64,000 bases of DNA from Curtanaerobium respiraculi (GTDB lineage Bacteria; Actinomycetota; Coriobacteriia; Coriobacteriales; Eggerthellaceae), in the NCBI RefSeq assembly GCF_024609215.1, contig NZ_JANIPD030000034.1, positions 62,001 through 126,000 of the forward strand, read 5' to 3'. Below are positions 43,388 to 52,763 of this stretch, piece after piece. A program made the position numbers and the translations under genes. The notes under the pieces were generated by a model. The model was not told the origin of the DNA and did not search any database. It saw only the letters and a list, made by a program, of their open reading frames with translations. Each line of letters begins with the position of its first letter. The first letter of the stretch is position 1.

Positions 43388-44467
43388 CTACATCCCCGGG
43401 ACGAAGGACAGACCGGGTTCGAGGTCGGCGATGAAACGCGCGAGCAGCTTGACGCATGCCTCTACATCGTCGAGCGATATGACCTCGGTAGGCGTGTGCA
43501 TGTAGCGCAGCGGTAGGGACAGCAGCCCCGTGGCTATGCCCCCGCGTTGCACCTGCATGCTGCCCGCATCCGTACCGGTGACCCCGGGTTCCGCTTCGAG
43601 CTGGTAAGGAACGTCCTCGGCCTGGGCAGCGGCGACCAGGCGCTCGAACACCACGGGGTTGATATTCGGGCCGCGCGCGATCACCGGGCCGGCGCCCAGT
43701 TCGATGGAACCGTGCTTTGCCTTGTCGACGCCCGGATAGTCGGTGGCATGGGTTACATCGAACCCGATCGCGATGTCCGGGTTGACGCCGAACGCGCTCG
43801 TCTCGCCCCCGCGCAGGCCGATCTCCTCCTGCACCGTCGCAGCGAAGATATAGTCGGCGGCCGCGCCACGGCACTTCAGCTCCTCCATCACGCGCGTGGC
43901 GATATACACGCAGCTCTTGTCATCGAACGCGCGGGAGACCGCCATGTTCTTCCCGAAGCGCTCGAATCCGACGCCGTAGGTGATGGTGTCGCCCACGCGC
44001 ACCGACGCCTTCACCTCGTCGGCGGGCATCCCCAAATCGATGCAGAGTTTGTCGAACGGGGCGACCTGCTTGCGCTCGTCGGCGGGCACCAGATGGATGG
44101 GCATGCGGCCCACCACGCCGCGCAGGGTCCCCTCCGCCGTATGCACGTCCATGCGCATCCCCGGCAAAAGCCCGGCGTCGACTCCGCCCACGGCACGGAA
44201 GCGCAAGAAGCCCTCGTCGTCGATGTAGTTCACCATCAGGCCGACCTCGTCCATGTGCGCGGCCACGAGCACGCTCGGAACGGCCGCTTCGCCGTCGCGT
44301 ACGCTCCCGCGCAGCGTGGCATGGACGCTTCCCATCACGTTCGTCTCGATTTCGTCGGCGACCTCGCCCAGCCGCTCGCGCACGAGGGACGCGACGCGCC
44401 ATTCCGTGCCCGTCACGGACGGGGTTTCCACCAACTCGCGCAAATACGCGTACGCATCGTCAGGCAT
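43388..44467 (-). CDS. M42-family metalloaminopeptidase
   Basis: Cytoplasmic, probably tetrahedral, zinc or cobalt aminopeptidase (glutamyl aminopeptidase/TET type, often called FrvX). The 359-residue protein shows AAHMDEVGLMV (first metal His and Asp), FDDKSCVYIAT, the catalytic ATVQEEIGLRGG (Glu-Glu), IGFDVTHATDYPG and the late His in YMHTPTEVISLDD. Its 5' leader holds a run of nine G residues. Substrate preference cannot be read. Confidence 0.93.
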   Translation of the reverse strand: MPDDAYAYLRELVETPSVTGTEWRVASLVRERLGEVADEIETNVMGSVHATLRGSVRDGEAAVPSVLVAAHMDEVGLMVNYIDDEGFLRFRAVGGVDAGLLPGMRMDVHTAEGTLRGVVGRMPIHLVPADERKQVAPFDKLCIDLGMPADEVKASVRVGDTITYGVGFERFGKNMAVSRAFDDKSCVYIATRVMEELKCRGAAADYIFAATVQEEIGLRGGETSAFGVNPDIAIGFDVTHATDYPGVDKAKHGSIELGAGPVIARGPNINPVVFERLVAAAQAEDVPYQLEAEPGVTGTDAGSMQVQRGGIATGLLSLPLRYMHTPTEVISLDDVEACVKLLARFIADLEPGLSFVPGM

Positions 44468-44497
44468 GATGCCCTTCTTTCTCTTCTGGGGGAACCG

Positions 44498-44531
44498 CCC
44501 CCCCCCGCATAGGATAACGGCTGCATTATAG
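44498..44531 (-). promoter_or_regulatory. Candidate -10 and a G9 tract before the M42 gene
   Basis: A perfect TATAAT (44526-44531 on the minus strand) lies about 60 bases before the ATG, without a clear -35. Between it and the gene is a run of nine G residues (44498-44506), long enough to slip. GGGGG of the leader can pair with CCCCC next to it. Confidence 0.45.
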
Positions 44532-44596
44532 CGGGAAGCCTCCGCCGAGGATAGCGACGGGATAGACCGCCCCGGCGTCGAGCGCGGCGGCGGGGC

Positions 44597-46639
44597 CTAT
44601 GCGAGCCGCAGATCGAGCTTGCGCGCATGATCGGGGGCGGCTGCGATACGCACGTCAACGCGCTGCCCCAGACGCAGGGTGCGCCCGGTATCCTCCCCGA
44701 CCAGCATGCGGCGCTCCGGATCCAAGGAGAAGTACTCCGCTCCCAGATGGCGCATCGGCACCACGCCTTCGACGGTGTTCGGCAGCCGAACGAAGACGCC
44801 CGCCTGCGCGATGCCGGACACCACGCCCTCGAATCGCTGGCCGACGAAGCGGGCCATATAGCGCACGAGGGCTATCTCCTGCGTCTCGCGCGCGGCCGCG
44901 TCGGCGATGCGCTCCATCTTCGACGCATGTTCCGCGATCAGAGGCAGCGCCGCCGTCTGATCCGCAGGAGGCGGGCCGCCGTGCAGGAGCGCCTTCAGCG
45001 AGCGGTGGACCACGAGGTCGGGATAGCGGCGGATCGGGCTGGTGAAATGGCAGTACGCCGGACTTGCCAGCCCGAAATGCGGGGCGCACCGATCCTTGTA
45101 CACCGCCCGCTGCATGCTCCGCAGTATGAGCGAGCTCACCAGCTCCTCCTCCGGCTTTCCGCGCACGCGCCCGAGCGCCTCCTGCAAAGCGAAGGGATCC
45201 CCTTCCACCACGGCGGCCATATCGAGGCCCCCGAGCGATGGGAACTCGCGCAGAACGGGGACGAGCCCGGAGAGCGCATCGCGGGCAGGCACCTCGTGCA
45301 CGCGGAATAGCGCGGGGGTGCGGGTGTCCAGCAGATGCCGCGCCACGCATTCGTTGGCGAGGATCATCGCCTCCTCCACGCAGCCGGTCGCAGCGGTGCG
45401 CGTGCGCAGCCGCACGTCCACCGGCTCGCCCGCCTCGTCGAGCACGACCTTGGCCTCGGTGCTCGAAAAATCCATGCCGCCGGCCTCGTCCCGCATCCGG
45501 CGCCGGTCCGAGGCGATGCGGTCGAGCACCGCGAGCGCCTCGAACACGCGCCGCTCCGCGGCGGCATCGAGCGGAAGCGCGGAGTCGGGAACGTCCTCCT
45601 CGCGGGCCAAGGCGGCCGCCTCCTCCCAGATGATTCCGCGATGGAAGGCGTCGATATAGCATTGCGCCTGGTCGTACGACAGCCGCGCTTGGGACGAGAT
45701 CACCGATTCGTAGATGTCGACGCTCGTGACGCGGGATGCCCCGTTGAGCACCATGTCGACGGTGAGGGTGCGGCGCGCATGCCCCGGCACGAGCGAGCAC
45801 ACATCGTTCGAAAGGGCTTCCGGGAGCATCGGGATGACCCGATCGGACAGGTACACGCTGGTCGCGCGCTCCCGCGCGCATATATCGATCGGGCCTTCCC
45901 AGGGAACGTAGCAGGCGACATCGGCGATATGCACGCCCAGCCGCACGAAGCCGCCCTCCAGCTCCTCGACGGAGAGGGCGTCGTCGAAATCCCGCGCGTC
46001 GACGGGGTCGATCGTCATCGTGAACCGATGCGTGAGGTCGCGGTACCCCGCGCGCAGGGCGCCCGGCGCATCGACGCGGCACGCTTCGGCCGCATCGACC
46101 GCGGACGGCGGGAATTCCGTCGGAAGCCCCTGGCGAACGATGACCGCCTCGACGTCCGTAGCGGGATCCTCGGAACGTCCCAGCACGTCGACCACCTCGC
46201 CCGTCGCGGCGCTCTTGCGGGTCGGATACGCCACCATGCGAACGCGCACGATGGAGCCGTCCGGAATCTCGGGATGGTCGGCGCGCATGGTGAATATATC
46301 GTAGGGGATGCGGGAATCGCTCGGGACGACGACCCCGAACGGGTCGGCGACCTCGTAGCGACCCACGACGGTCTCATGCGCGCGGGACAGGACGCTCACG
46401 ACACGGGCGGTCGGCTGGTCGCCCGGGCGGTTGTGCTTCTTCCCCTCTTGCCTGGCGTCGTAGTTGACGTGCACGGGGGCGATTTCGACCTCGTCCCCAT
46501 CGAAGCCGCCGCCCAATTTCGATGCGGGGATGAAAAACGAGCCCTCGGCGGTTTGCACGAAGCCGAAACCGTCGGCCGCGACCGAAAGGATGCCGTGCGG
46601 ATTGCTCCGAGGCCGATGATGCGTGCGGGTGCGGGCCAT
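44597..46639 (-). CDS. rnr: Ribonuclease R/RNase II-family exoribonuclease
   Basis: 3'-5' exoribonuclease (RNB family) that degrades structured RNA and works with SmpB-tmRNA on failed mRNAs; smpB is two genes away. The 680-residue protein has N-terminal cold-shock/OB segments, the RNB catalytic region IDPVDARDFDDALSVEEL (Asp residues bind Mg), a second conserved block HFTSPIRRYPDLVVHRSL, and a C-terminal S1 domain (GVVSGIAQAGVFVRLPN). It is shorter than E. coli RNase R (813), lacking the long ends. Start ATG 46639 (MARTRTHH) preferred over ATG 46657. Confidence 0.94.
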   Translation of the reverse strand: MARTRTHHRPRSNPHGILSVAADGFGFVQTAEGSFFIPASKLGGGFDGDEVEIAPVHVNYDARQEGKKHNRPGDQPTARVVSVLSRAHETVVGRYEVADPFGVVVPSDSRIPYDIFTMRADHPEIPDGSIVRVRMVAYPTRKSAATGEVVDVLGRSEDPATDVEAVIVRQGLPTEFPPSAVDAAEACRVDAPGALRAGYRDLTHRFTMTIDPVDARDFDDALSVEELEGGFVRLGVHIADVACYVPWEGPIDICARERATSVYLSDRVIPMLPEALSNDVCSLVPGHARRTLTVDMVLNGASRVTSVDIYESVISSQARLSYDQAQCYIDAFHRGIIWEEAAALAREEDVPDSALPLDAAAERRVFEALAVLDRIASDRRRMRDEAGGMDFSSTEAKVVLDEAGEPVDVRLRTRTAATGCVEEAMILANECVARHLLDTRTPALFRVHEVPARDALSGLVPVLREFPSLGGLDMAAVVEGDPFALQEALGRVRGKPEEELVSSLILRSMQRAVYKDRCAPHFGLASPAYCHFTSPIRRYPDLVVHRSLKALLHGGPPPADQTAALPLIAEHASKMERIADAAARETQEIALVRYMARFVGQRFEGVVSGIAQAGVFVRLPNTVEGVVPMRHLGAEYFSLDPERRMLVGEDTGRTLRLGQRVDVRIAAAPDHARKLDLRLA

Positions 46640-46646
46640 GGCGCGC

Positions 46647-47924
46647 CTAATTCGCAACCAGCGACGAGGCCGTTTCTATCGCGAGGTTCTTCTGCAGATC
46701 GACAGCAGGGTCGTCGCCCGTGCCGTACACCACGTTGGGAGTGATGCCCCGCCCGCTGATGTTGTACCCGTTGGGCGTCAAGTAGTACGCAGAGGTATAG
46801 CGAAGGGCGCCGCCGAAGGAGAGCTCCGCGACGGACTGCACCGAGCCCTTCCCCATCGTCGGCAAACCGACGATCGTCGCCCGACCGCTGTCTTGCAAGG
46901 CGCCCGCAATGACCTCAGCGGTCGACGCGGTGTTGCCGTTGACCAAAACGACGACGGGCGCCGTGGTGACCTGCGATCCCGTGGCATCACGTGCGGTCGT
47001 GGCCTCCTTCGCCTGGATGTTGACGACCACACCGCTCTTCACGAACACGCTCGCCACATCGATGGCCTGGGTGAGATAACCGCCCGGATTGTCGCGCAGA
47101 TCCAGCACGAACGCTTGGGCGCCCTGCGCGGTCAGGTCGGCCACCGCCTTCGAAACGAGCGAATCGGCGTTCTGCGTGATTTGGGAAAGCTTGACGTATC
47201 CCACCGAACCCGAGAGCTCGGATGTGACATTGGGCTCGGCGTAGTTGCTGCACTGGAGCGTCACCGTGTACTCGGCACCGCCGCGGGCGTTGCTCGTCTC
47301 AGGGTGGCGGAACGTCATGACGACCGAGGAGCCCGCATCGCGCGTAACATTCTTCACGGTTTCCGCCGCGCTCCAACCGTCGTTGCCGCGGTCCCCGTCG
47401 ATGGCGACCACGTAGTCGCCCGATTGCACGCCGGCGGCCTCGGCCTCGGATCCGGCGAAGACGTCGAGCGCATAGGCCGCGCCGTCCTTCTCCGCGAAGA
47501 GGATGCCGACGCCCGCATACGTGGCGGACACCTCCTTCAGGTAGTTCGCGTAGTGGGTGGCATCGTAGTACCGCAGGTAGGTGTCATCCGTCGTGTCGGC
47601 GAGGCTTTTGAGCACGTTGTTCGTCGCTGTGTCGAGGTCGTACGAATCCAAGCTCTCCGCAGCGAGGATGCCCTGGACCTCGGCGACGCGGGCGGCGAGC
47701 GAGTTGTAGGTGCTCCCCTGGACGGTGAGGCCGGGATTCGCTTGCGAGTCCTTCGAGGCGACGTCGATCCCCAAGCGCGCGAGGATGGCGTCGTTGCCGC
47801 GGACGGCAAAACCCGCGGCGAACGCGCCGAATACCAATAACAGGCTAACCAAGAGTTTGATCAGCCTGATATTGCGCGCGTCCTGTTGGCGGACGCTGTC
47901 GTTATGCGTTGGACGACGACGCAC
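46647..47924 (-). CDS. C-terminal processing protease, S41 family (CtpA-like)
   Basis: Secreted or membrane-anchored PDZ protease. The 425-residue protein has a basic N-terminus and one membrane helix (about 24-42, LLVSLLLVFGAFAAGFAV), a PDZ domain (YAGVGILFAEKDG to SGDYVVAIDGD), and the S41 catalytic core: LRDNPGGYL, VNGNTASTAEVIAGALQD (nucleophile Ser) and GKGSVQ (Lys). It follows ftsX by 19 bases. In other bacteria such proteases sit with ftsEX or cut peptidoglycan hydrolase regulators; a division-linked role here is an inference from the neighbour. Confidence 0.92.
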   Translation of the reverse strand: MRRRPTHNDSVRQQDARNIRLIKLLVSLLLVFGAFAAGFAVRGNDAILARLGIDVASKDSQANPGLTVQGSTYNSLAARVAEVQGILAAESLDSYDLDTATNNVLKSLADTTDDTYLRYYDATHYANYLKEVSATYAGVGILFAEKDGAAYALDVFAGSEAEAAGVQSGDYVVAIDGDRGNDGWSAAETVKNVTRDAGSSVVMTFRHPETSNARGGAEYTVTLQCSNYAEPNVTSELSGSVGYVKLSQITQNADSLVSKAVADLTAQGAQAFVLDLRDNPGGYLTQAIDVASVFVKSGVVVNIQAKEATTARDATGSQVTTAPVVVLVNGNTASTAEVIAGALQDSGRATIVGLPTMGKGSVQSVAELSFGGALRYTSAYYLTPNGYNISGRGITPNVVYGTGDDPAVDLQKNLAIETASSLVAN

Positions 47925-47943
47925 GGCTCCCCTCTGTCGCTTC

Positions 47944-48858
47944 CTACACTTTCAGATAGCGGCGCATCGCGAGCGCACTGCCGAGCACGCCGATGATGAG
48001 GCCGAAGACGATCAGAAGCACGTAGATGAACGCAAAGGAGGACGCCGACACGTCGATGGGAAGCCACGGAAGGGCATCCTGGAGGCGCGACAGGCCGAAG
48101 TTGCGCAGCAGCTCCAGGATCGCGATGGCGAGCACCGCGCCGATGACCGCGTGCAGCGAGCCCTCCATCAAGAACGGCCCGCGGATGAAGTTGTTCGAGG
48201 CGCCCACCAGCCGCATGATCGCGATCTCCTTGCGGCGCGCGAGGATCGAGAGGCGGATGGTGTTGTTGATGAACACGAATGCGATGAACACGAGCAGGAT
48301 CACGAGCGCAGCGCCGATGTAGCGGATGTAGTTCGTGACGGTGAAGAGCTTCTCGACCGTCTTCTGGCCGTATTTCAGCGAGTCCTCGGGATTGCCCGGA
48401 TTGTCGCAGATCTTCTGGAACGTGGAGTTGCCGGCGATCTGCGCCGCAACGTCGGCCACCTGCTGGGCATCGGTGAGCTCCACGTCGATGCTGGCGGGAA
48501 GCGGGTTCTGCCCGTCGAGCTGCTCGATGATCTCGGGGTTGCTGGTCATGGAGTTCTTGAACTTCTCCAGCGCCGCCTCCTTCGAGGTGAAGGACACCTG
48601 GGCGACATCGTCGAGACCCTTGATGTAGCCCTGCAGGCTCTGCAGGTCGGAATCGCTCGCCTCGTCGGCCACGTAAACCGTGATCGAAACCTTGCTCTCG
48701 ACGGAGTTGACGATGTTGTCGACGATGTAGCCGCCGACCAAGAACACGCCGACGATCATCAGCGAGAGAAAAATGGTGACGATCGATCCGAGCGCCGTGG
48801 ATAGATTGCGGGAGAAGCCCTTGAGCGACTCCTTGAAGAAATAGCCGAAACTAGACAT
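47944..48858 (-). CDS. ftsX: Cell division ABC permease FtsX
   Basis: Membrane partner of FtsE; the pair controls peptidoglycan hydrolases at the septum. The 304-residue protein has an N-terminal [20 protein letters not shown] region with the first helix, an extracellular loop of about 130 residues ([20 protein letters not shown] onward), then three more helices with the FtsX block [21 protein letters not shown]. Its start overlaps ftsE by eight bases. Confidence 0.96.
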   Translation of the reverse strand: MSSFGYFFKESLKGFSRNLSTALGSIVTIFLSLMIVGVFLVGGYIVDNIVNSVESKVSITVYVADEASDSDLQSLQGYIKGLDDVAQVSFTSKEAALEKFKNSMTSNPEIIEQLDGQNPLPASIDVELTDAQQVADVAAQIAGNSTFQKICDNPGNPEDSLKYGQKTVEKLFTVTNYIRYIGAALVILLVFIAFVFINNTIRLSILARRKEIAIMRLVGASNNFIRGPFLMEGSLHAVIGAVLAIAILELLRNFGLSRLQDALPWLPIDVSASSFAFIYVLLIVFGLIIGVLGSALAMRRYLKV

Positions 48859-49681
48859 CGAAACCGTACACCCCCCTGTCTTGGTCGCGCGTGAGATGGC
48901 CCTTGTCGAGCGCGATGACGCGCCGGCGCATGTTGTCGACCATCTCGCGGTCGTGGGTGGCGACGAGCACCGTCGTGCCCGTGCGGTTGATGCGCTCGAG
49001 CAGGTCCATGATGCCGCGGGAGGTCTGGGGATCCAGGTTGCCTGTGGGCTCGTCGCAGATGAGCAGCGGCGGGCGGTTCACGATGGCGCGGGCGATCGAC
49101 ACGCGCTGCTGCTCGCCGCCGGAAAGCTGGTCGGGAAGCTTGTCGAGCTTGTCCTGCAGGCCGACCAGGCGCAGCACCTCCGGCACCTGGGTGCGGATCA
49201 CGTGCCGCGACTTCCCGATAACCTCGAGGGCGAACGCGACGTTCTCGAACACCGTCTTGTTCGGCAGGAGCTTGAAGTCCTGGAACACCGTGCCGATGTT
49301 GCGGCGCAGGTACGGGACGCGCCAGTTGCGCATCGTCGAAAGGTCCTCGCCGGCAATGTAGATATGGCCCTCGGTGGGCTTGATTTCGCGGATGATCATG
49401 CGGGTGAGCGTCGTCTTTCCCGAGCCGGAATGCCCGACGAGGAAGACGAACTCGCCTGCGAAAATCTGAAGCGAGATGTCGTGAAGCGCGGGCTTGCTCG
49501 GCTGTGCCGGGTAGACCTTCGTCACGTGGTCGAAGGTGACGACCGGCGTTCCGGTGGGCTGGCTCAGCTCTTCGAGGTCGACCTTGGGCAGCGATTGAAG
49601 CTGCGCGGTCGCCTGCCTCGCGTGACCTCCCCGCGTCCCCGCGGGACGTTCGGACGTCCCAGGATTGTTAGCGTTTGCCAC
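48851..49681 (-). CDS. ftsE: Cell division ATP-binding protein FtsE
   Basis: ABC ATPase of the FtsEX complex. Walker [12 protein letters not shown]-loop, signature [14 protein letters not shown] and Walker [13 protein letters not shown] are all present, with FtsE-like [17 protein letters not shown]. The protein (276 residues from GTG 49681, with GGAG before it) has an N-terminal extension of about 45 residues ([20 protein letters not shown]) that typical FtsE (220-230 residues) lacks; a later start would be closer to the family but I see no better-placed one. A TATAGT (49727-49732) upstream may be its -10. Confidence 0.94.
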   Translation of the reverse strand: MANANNPGTSERPAGTRGGHARQATAQLQSLPKVDLEELSQPTGTPVVTFDHVTKVYPAQPSKPALHDISLQIFAGEFVFLVGHSGSGKTTLTRMIIREIKPTEGHIYIAGEDLSTMRNWRVPYLRRNIGTVFQDFKLLPNKTVFENVAFALEVIGKSRHVIRTQVPEVLRLVGLQDKLDKLPDQLSGGEQQRVSIARAIVNRPPLLICDEPTGNLDPQTSRGIMDLLERINRTGTTVLVATHDREMVDNMRRRVIALDKGHLTRDQDRGVYGFDV

Positions 49682-49744
49682 AGAATGCTCCGTTCATAGT
49701 GTCGTTTACTGAGACATACGGGAAGCACTATAGCAGACGCGCGG

Positions 49745-50710
49745 TTAGTCGGAAAAGCTTTTCACAGCATTGACAATGCCGGCCGCGTCCATGCCGAAGT
49801 GGGCGAGCATCTCCTCGAACGAGCCCGATTTGCCGAACCACTGCATGCCCACGAAGCGGATGGGGGTCGGCCCATGCTCGCCTAAGGCCTCCGCCACGGC
49901 GCTCCCGAGCCCCCCGTAGACGGAGTGCTCCTCGGCGACCACGACGCGTCCCGTCTTGGCGGCGCTGGCGCACACGGTCTCCCAATCGAGCGGCTTCACG
50001 CAGAAGGCGTCCACCACCTCGGCGGAGATCCCCTCTGCGGCGAGCGCGTCGGCCGCCTTCATCGCCTCGGCGATCTCCACGCCGCAAGCGACGATGGACA
50101 CGTCGGAACCCTCGCGCAGGACGTAGGCCCTCCCCATTTCCAAATCGACGCCCGGGGCGTACACGGCGGGCACGGCGGCGCGGCCCATGCGCACGTACAC
50201 GGGGCCGTGGGTGCGCGCGGCGAGCTTCAAGGCGCTGCGGGCCGCCTCGTAGTCGGCGGGCACGAGCACCCTCATATGGGGTAGCACGCGCATGAGCGCG
50301 ATGTCCTCGAGCATCTGGTGGCTGCCGCCGTCGGGGCCGACGGATAGGCCGGCATGCGTGGGGCAGATCTTCACGTCCAGGTGCGTGTAGCAGACGGTGT
50401 TGCGGATCTGGTCGTAGCAGCGGCCGGTGCCGAACGCGCTGAACGACCCGGTGAAGGCGACGTTGCCCGAAAGCGCGAGCCCCGCGGCGACATCGATCAT
50501 GTTCTGCTCGGCGATGCCCACGTTGAAGAAGCGCTCGGCGGCCGCGGGCGAGCTGGACGCGAACTTCGCGGTGGTGGTGCTGCTGGATAGGTCGGCGTCC
50601 ACCGCGCAGACGGGAACGCCCTCTTCCAGCAGCTCGGCGAGGGTGGTGCCGAAGGCGGCCCGCGTGGCTTTCTTTTCTGCTGCCTGCTCGGGGGTGGCGA
50701 AAGTGACCAT
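49745..50710 (-). CDS. Transketolase, C-terminal subunit
   Basis: The second half of a split transketolase (pyrimidine-binding and transketolase C domains). The 321-residue protein begins with AFGTTLAELLEEGVPVCAVD and has SFSAFGTGRCYDQIRNTVCY, HAGLSVGPDGGSHQMLEDIA and the C-terminal domain VVDAFCVKPLDWETV. With its partner upstream it moves two-carbon ketol units in the non-oxidative pentose phosphate pathway. Twelve bases separate the subunits. DXP synthase is excluded by the split form and motif order. Confidence 0.95.
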   Translation of the reverse strand: MVTFATPEQAAEKKATRAAFGTTLAELLEEGVPVCAVDADLSSSTTTAKFASSSPAAAERFFNVGIAEQNMIDVAAGLALSGNVAFTGSFSAFGTGRCYDQIRNTVCYTHLDVKICPTHAGLSVGPDGGSHQMLEDIALMRVLPHMRVLVPADYEAARSALKLAARTHGPVYVRMGRAAVPAVYAPGVDLEMGRAYVLREGSDVSIVACGVEIAEAMKAADALAAEGISAEVVDAFCVKPLDWETVCASAAKTGRVVVAEEHSVYGGLGSAVAEALGEHGPTPIRFVGMQWFGKSGSFEEMLAHFGMDAAGIVNAVKSFSD

Positions 50711-50722
50711 GCTACAGCTCCT

Positions 50723-51541
50723 TTAGGCTTGCAATTCGGCGACGGCTCGTGCGGCTTGCTCGGCGTTGGGCGCCTTGCCGTGCCAGCCCACCTGGTTTTC
50801 CATGAAGGAAACTCCTTTGCCCTTGATCGTGTGGGCGATGACGCAATGCGGCCTCGAACCGCCGGCTGCCTTCAGAGAGCCCAGAAGCTCGCGGAGCGCG
50901 GGGATGTCGTGACCGTCGATTTCGGCGACCTCCCAGCCGAACGCGGCGAACTTCTCGGCAAGGGTGCCCGTCTGCACGACGTCGTCGACGGGTCCGTCGA
51001 TCTGCAGGCCGTTGCAGTCCACGATGGCGATCAGGTTGCCCAGCTGCTGGTGGGCGGCGAACATGGCGGCCTCCCACACCTGGCCCTCCTCGCATTCGCC
51101 GTCGCCGAGCACCGCGAACACGCGGGCGGGGCTATGGTCGATGCGCAGGCCGCACGCCATGCCGCATGCGATGGAAAGCCCCTGGCCCAAGCTGCCGGTG
51201 CTCGCATCGACGCCCGGGGTCAGGCGATGGTCGGGGTGCCCCTGCAAGCGGCTGCCCTTCTTGCGCAGCGTCATGAGCTCTTCGCGCGGGAAGTATCCCG
51301 CATGTGCGAGCACCGCGTAGAGCGCCGGGGCGGCATGCCCCTTGCATAGGACGAAACGGTCGCGTTCGGGGTCTTCGGGGTTCTCGGGATCGTGGTGAAG
51401 CAGCCCGCCGAAATACAGCACGGTAAGGATGTCGATGCATGAAAGCGAACCCCCCGGATGCCCGCTTCCCGCCTCGCTAATCATCTTGATGATATCGATG
51501 CGCATGTCGTTTGCTTTGGCGGCGAGCGCTGTTGAGTCCAT
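50723..51541 (-). CDS. Transketolase, N-terminal subunit
   Basis: Thiamine-diphosphate-binding half of the split transketolase. The 272-residue protein has ISEAGSGHPGGSLSCIDIL, DRFVLCKGHAAPALYAVLA, STGSLGQGLSIACG and the ThDP/Mg motif GDGECEEGQVWEAA with VDCNGLQIDG. The frame is open upstream to 51643 but ATG 51541 has GAAAGG in front and starts MDSTALAAKAND. A stem-loop lies between it and prfB. Confidence 0.95.
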   Translation of the reverse strand: MDSTALAAKANDMRIDIIKMISEAGSGHPGGSLSCIDILTVLYFGGLLHHDPENPEDPERDRFVLCKGHAAPALYAVLAHAGYFPREELMTLRKKGSRLQGHPDHRLTPGVDASTGSLGQGLSIACGMACGLRIDHSPARVFAVLGDGECEEGQVWEAAMFAAHQQLGNLIAIVDCNGLQIDGPVDDVVQTGTLAEKFAAFGWEVAEIDGHDIPALRELLGSLKAAGGSRPHCVIAHTIKGKGVSFMENQVGWHGKAPNAEQAARAVAELQA

Positions 51542-51583
51542 GCCGAACCTTTCGTCTCCGAGAGAATGCCATGAGCATTGTAC

Positions 51584-51616
51584 AGCTGCCCCGACGGCAA
51601 CGCCACCGGGGCAGCT
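51584..51616 (-). terminator. Strong hairpin between prfB and transketolase
   Basis: AGCTGCCCCG (51584-51593) and CGGGGCAGCT (51607-51616) form a ten-pair stem with a 13-base loop, in the 121 bases between prfB and the transketolase start. No U run follows on the minus strand (GTACAATG), so it may be a terminator of a less usual kind, or a leader structure. Confidence 0.5.
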
Positions 51617-51662
51617 ATCTTCATGTGATTTATCCCCCAACATTGACCTGCGATTTTAGCTG

Positions 51663-52754
51663 CTACTGGGAAACGCGCCACCGATGGTAGCCGATCACGA
51701 ACCCATCGAGCTCGCCGTCCTCGAGCACGGCGTCGACGTTGCCCGTCTCGATGCCGCTGCGAAGGTCCTTCACCATCTGGTAGGGGTAGAGCACGTAATT
51801 GCGGATCTGGCTGCCGAAGGAGTTCTCCATCTTCTCCCCTTGCAGCTGCGCGATCTGCTCGGCGCGCTTGCGCTCCTCCAGCTCGTACAGGCGGGCGCGC
51901 AGCACGCGGAAGGCCGCTTCCTTGTTCTGGAGCTGGCTTTTCTGGTTCTGACAGGTGACCACGATACCGGTGGGGATATGCGTGAGGCGCACGGCGCTGT
52001 CGGTCGTGTTCACGCATTGCCCGCCGGGGCCGCTGGCGCGGTACACGTCCACGCGCACATCGGATTCCCTCAGGTCCACCTCGATGTCATCGGGCAGCAC
52101 GGGCATGACCTCCACGCTCGCGAACGTGGTGTGGCGGCGCTTCTTGTCGTCCGTCGGGGAGATGCGCACCAGGCGGTGCACGCCGATCTCGCTGCGCAGC
52201 ATGCCGTAGGCGAAGCGGCCGTCCACCTGGAAGCTCGCGTGCTCCAGGCCGATGACCTCGCCCGGAACGGCGTCCAGCACCTCTACCGACCAGTTTTTGT
52301 TCTGCGCGTAGCGCGTGTACATGCGGAAGAGCATGTCGGTCCAGTCCTGAGCCTCCAGCCCGCCGCTTCCCGGGTTGATGGTGACGATGCACGAACCCTC
52401 GTCGAAGGGCCCGTCGAACCAGGATTCCACCGCGAACCGGTCGAGCGTGCGGCCGAGGTCCTCGGCCAGCGCCTCCGTTTCGTCGGCGAAATCGGGGTCC
52501 TCCCCCGCCAGCTCCCATCCGGTGCGGATATCCTCCAGCTGCTGCATGGCGGCCCGAAAATCCCCGATCACGCCGCGGATGTCGCTCGCCTGCTTGCTGA
52601 TGCGCTGGGCGCGGTCGGTGTCGCCCCAAAAATCCGGCTTGGCGCTTTCCGCGTCGAGCTCGGAAAGCTGCTTCACCTTCTCGTCGATATGCAAAAAGCC
52701 GCGTGCCGCTTCAAGCCGCTCCGAAAGGACTTCGATTTCCTTCTCATCTACCAC
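51663..52754 (-). CDS. prfB: Peptide chain release factor 2
   Basis: Terminates translation at UGA and UAA. The 363-residue protein has the GGQ loop in [20 protein letters not shown] and the domain-2 tripeptide region [15 protein letters not shown]. The tripeptide reads SPT rather than the SPF of E. coli RF2. The frame is continuous from the GTG at 52754 to the stop, so there is no programmed +1 frameshift site of the kind that regulates many prfB genes. It follows secA by nine bases, the secA-prfB pairing seen in many bacteria. Confidence 0.95.
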   Translation of the reverse strand: MVDEKEIEVLSERLEAARGFLHIDEKVKQLSELDAESAKPDFWGDTDRAQRISKQASDIRGVIGDFRAAMQQLEDIRTGWELAGEDPDFADETEALAEDLGRTLDRFAVESWFDGPFDEGSCIVTINPGSGGLEAQDWTDMLFRMYTRYAQNKNWSVEVLDAVPGEVIGLEHASFQVDGRFAYGMLRSEIGVHRLVRISPTDDKKRRHTTFASVEVMPVLPDDIEVDLRESDVRVDVYRASGPGGQCVNTTDSAVRLTHIPTGIVVTCQNQKSQLQNKEAAFRVLRARLYELEERKRAEQIAQLQGEKMENSFGSQIRNYVLYPYQMVKDLRSGIETGNVDAVLEDGELDGFVIGYHRWRVSQ

Positions 52755-52763
52755 GGGAGCGCC

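Noticed and set aside
52700-52754. A programmed +1 frameshift site near the start of prfB
   Set aside because: No in-frame stop or CTTTGA-type site is present; the reading frame is continuous.
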